Source: a virus
Reading direction: 5' to 3' (one strand)
Virus record (IMG/VR): IMGVR_UViG_3300021375_000002
Location: 1-31,279 of that record
Length of the DNA: 31,279 nucleotides
This document shows positions 29,763-31,279 of the stretch, piece after piece. Position 1 is the stretch's first letter. Each line of letters opens with the position of its first letter. A program made the position numbers and the translations under genes. The notes under the pieces are model-generated. The model worked only from the letters and a program-made list of their open reading frames with translations, did no database searches and was not told the origin of the DNA.

Positions 29763-30686
29763 TTAAGCGTAATATACGATGTCTGATCCGATTCCTGTCT
29801 GAACACCAGCAGTATATCGCATGACAACTCTTACGTTTTGACTTCCGTCGATGTCGCTCATGTCAATAACCTTCACTTCGTTTCTGTCATTTAACAGTCC
29901 AGTACCGAAGAATAAGTTAGATTTTTGAGCAAGTACAGCTTTATTATCTCCAAGACCTTGAGCTACAAAGATATTGATCCCTTCAAAAGTCAATTGACCT
30001 CCGTTGTACCAAGTAGTTCCTTTATTATCAACACCATTTGCACCGATGTTAGTAGCGAATCCACCTAAAGCTCTAATGTAAGCTCTTGCGATGTTATTAG
30101 AAACGTAAAGAGTTAAATCTTCTTTTCCTAGTACAGCAGCGTTAGCAGCATCTACTATCTTTCCAAGCTCTGTAATTACGTTAGCAGAATCTACTGTTGT
30201 TCCAGTTACATCTACAACAGTTGTATCTGCAGCTAATAAAGTAGAGAAACCATCAAAAGTTCCTTCACCAGCAGCACCACTCCAGATTGAGTTTTCAGTA
30301 GCTTGAGCAACTTCAGCAGCAACTCTTGAGATTACATAGTCAGAAAACAATGGAGGTAAGCTATCAAAGGCAGAAAAACCCATTTGTGCAGCTTCCCAGT
30401 CTGAATGTAATTCTTTCTTACATATTTGTAAGTTTACTTGCAGTTCAGTTGGTGTTAATACTTTCTCTGTTAATGTTAGAGTTGAAGTAGTTGAATCAAA
30501 ATCACAATCAGCAGAACGTACAATATCAGCGAAAGCTCCCACTTTCATTGCTGCTTTAAACTTTACGTTTGGCAAGATTGATACAGCTCCAGCATCTAAT
30601 GTTGAAGCAGATAAAAGGGCAGCACCTAGATACTTCCCAGCAAATTCTCCAGCATATGAAGAACCAGTAATTGTTGGATTTGGCAT
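29763..30686 (-). CDS. Major capsid protein (HK97-fold)
   Basis: The 307-residue protein has typical capsid features: N-terminal AGEFAGKYLGAALLSASTLD, a KVLTPTELQVNLQICKKELH strand with loop, a helical spine (SDYVISRVAAEVAQATENSI about 115-135), and a conserved C-terminal portion (FATNIG..., GINIFVAQGLGDNKAVLAQK, then VRVVMRYTAGVQTGIGSDIV). It is a compact HK97-like capsid with no obvious insertion domain. It lies 12 bases after the scaffold gene and is followed by a terminator. Confidence 0.9.
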   Translation of the reverse strand: MPNPTITGSSYAGEFAGKYLGAALLSASTLDAGAVSILPNVKFKAAMKVGAFADIVRSADCDFDSTTSTLTLTEKVLTPTELQVNLQICKKELHSDWEAAQMGFSAFDSLPPLFSDYVISRVAAEVAQATENSIWSGAAGEGTFDGFSTLLAADTTVVDVTGTTVDSANVITELGKIVDAANAAVLGKEDLTLYVSNNIARAYIRALGGFATNIGANGVDNKGTTWYNGGQLTFEGINIFVAQGLGDNKAVLAQKSNLFFGTGLLNDRNEVKVIDMSDIDGSQNVRVVMRYTAGVQTGIGSDIVYYA

Positions 30687-30698
30687 TTTATTTTAGTT

Positions 30699-31279
30699 TT
30701 AGTTGTTTATAATTTTACTCATTACTCTGTCAAGTGTGCTCATTTTTCTTTTTGATGCAAACTTGAAATTTGTTTTGTTTTCTTTAGCCTCTGGATTTGC
30801 TTTGATTGGCTCGGCTGCTGGCATTCCAAGTTCAGCTTCTTGATTCTCAATGGATTCACTTAACTCAACTTTTTCATGTTTTGCAAGCTCCTCTGTCATG
30901 AGATTCCCAAGCTCATCAGCGCTCATCTCTTCTTTTGGCTCTAGCATCGCTTTGATTTCTTCAATCATTTCTTTTACTTCTGCTAGTTCTTCTTTTGTAG
31001 CGTATCCCATTTCTTCCTTTTCTTCTTCCAGGACTACATCTTCTTCTGCTTCAACTTCTTCTTCTGGAGCTTCTTCTCCAGCTTCTTTAATTTCAGCAAT
31101 AAGACCTTCTTCTGCTACTACAAGTATTTTACCATCTTCAAGTTCATACTCGCCGATTGGCACTGCCACCTTCTCATCTTCGGTAACAATAAATACTTCT
31201 TTGCCAGCTTCAAAAGCTTCTGCTTCCAAAACAGCACCGTTTTCTAAAGTCTGTTGTTCCAACTTGACCTCTTCGGACA
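30699..31279 (-). CDS. Capsid scaffold-like protein, C-terminal part (split by linearisation)
   Basis: This is the bulk of a 208-residue protein that starts at 173 on the other end of the window; the frame is open to the right edge. A TTG at 31262 can be mistaken for the start. It is strongly acidic (long Glu-rich stretch about 90-150 in full-length numbering) with a coiled-coil ELAEVKEMIEEIKAMLEP and a basic helical C-terminus (FKFASKRKMSTLDRVMSKII), the usual layout of scaffolding proteins that bind the capsid protein and are removed by the protease. The capsid gene follows after 12 bases. Confidence 0.8.
   Translation of the reverse strand, partial: SEEVKLEQQTLENGAVLEAEAFEAGKEVFIVTEDEKVAVPIGEYELEDGKILVVAEEGLIAEIKEAGEEAPEEEVEAEEDVVLEEEKEEMGYATKEELAEVKEMIEEIKAMLEPKEEMSADELGNLMTEELAKHEKVELSESIENQEAELGMPAAEPIKANPEAKENKTNFKFASKRKMSTLDRVMSKIINN
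31153..31279. repeat. Right copy of 127-bp terminal direct repeat
   Basis: Identical to bases 1-127 in the same orientation. It marks the circular closure of the contig and splits the scaffold-like gene between the two ends of the window. Confidence 0.97.

Noticed and set aside
30699-31262. Scaffold-like gene starting at a TTG (31262)
   Set aside because: Crossing the circular join extends the frame 21 codons to an ATG at 173 with an upstream element, so the TTG is internal.
1-31279. Integrase, repressor, attachment sites, CRISPR arrays, diversity-generating retroelement or reassigned stop codons
   Set aside because: No recombinase, reverse transcriptase, regular spaced repeats or in-frame stops within conserved genes were found.

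Overview
The window is a complete, circularly closed genome of a small tailed phage (Caudoviricetes). The first 127 bases are repeated exactly as the last 127 (1-127 = 31153-31279), so the unique circle is 31,152 bp and the linear ends fall inside one gene, the scaffold-like protein before the capsid gene. A long-tailed (siphovirus) particle is suggested by a tape-measure protein, a tail terminator, a frameshifted tail-assembly chaperone and distal-tail/fibre proteins, with no sheath or contractile genes seen. The host is most likely a member of the Flavobacteriia (Bacteroidota), probably aquatic: the DNA is strongly A+T rich, Shine-Dalgarno sequences are nearly absent, a TTTG-N20-TAnnTTTG promoter is present, and most protein families recall flavobacterial phages. 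That host call is by recognition and was not searched.

Every protein gene is on the minus strand, so transcription runs from high to low coordinates. Followed in that direction from about 22,035: (1) recombination and replication: NinG/Rap-like nuclease, small unknowns, a Rad52/Sak-like annealing protein, SSB, a RepA-type ATPase and a sigma-factor-like protein (22035-18758); (2) a PD-(D/E)XK nuclease next to a cytosine methyltransferase, then small genes and a strong host-type promoter at 16845-16876 (18761-16114); (3) small membrane and zinc-finger-like proteins, a RecE-like exonuclease, a ParB-fold protein, a DUF3310 protein, a second cytosine methyltransferase, a DnaA-domain-IV-like protein, a ParB-like protein and a Mom-like DNA-modification protein (16112-11109); (4) a degenerate tRNA-like element on the plus strand (11039-11108); (5) terminase small and large subunits, tail-assembly chaperone with a -1 frameshift, neck/tail completion proteins, distal tail proteins, tape measure (10968-1973); (6) prohead protease, two small structural proteins, scaffold (across the junction), major capsid, a tail-tube candidate, portal, head completion (1938 through the junction to 26409); (7) spike and fibre genes, small genes, M15 endopeptidase and holin (26412-22181).

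There is no integrase, repressor, excisionase or DNA polymerase. The phage therefore looks virulent and reliant on the host replisome, with its own ATPase, SSB, annealase/exonuclease pair and DnaA-like protein to redirect replication. Three DNA-modification enzymes (two C5-cytosine methyltransferases and a Mom-like protein) imply heavy protection of its DNA from host restriction. A phage-encoded sigma-like factor plus a repeated TTATATATTAAT element in front of several late genes suggests a dedicated late transcription or translation programme. Around a dozen genes under 75 codons were recovered from translational coupling (ATGA or TAATG overlaps).
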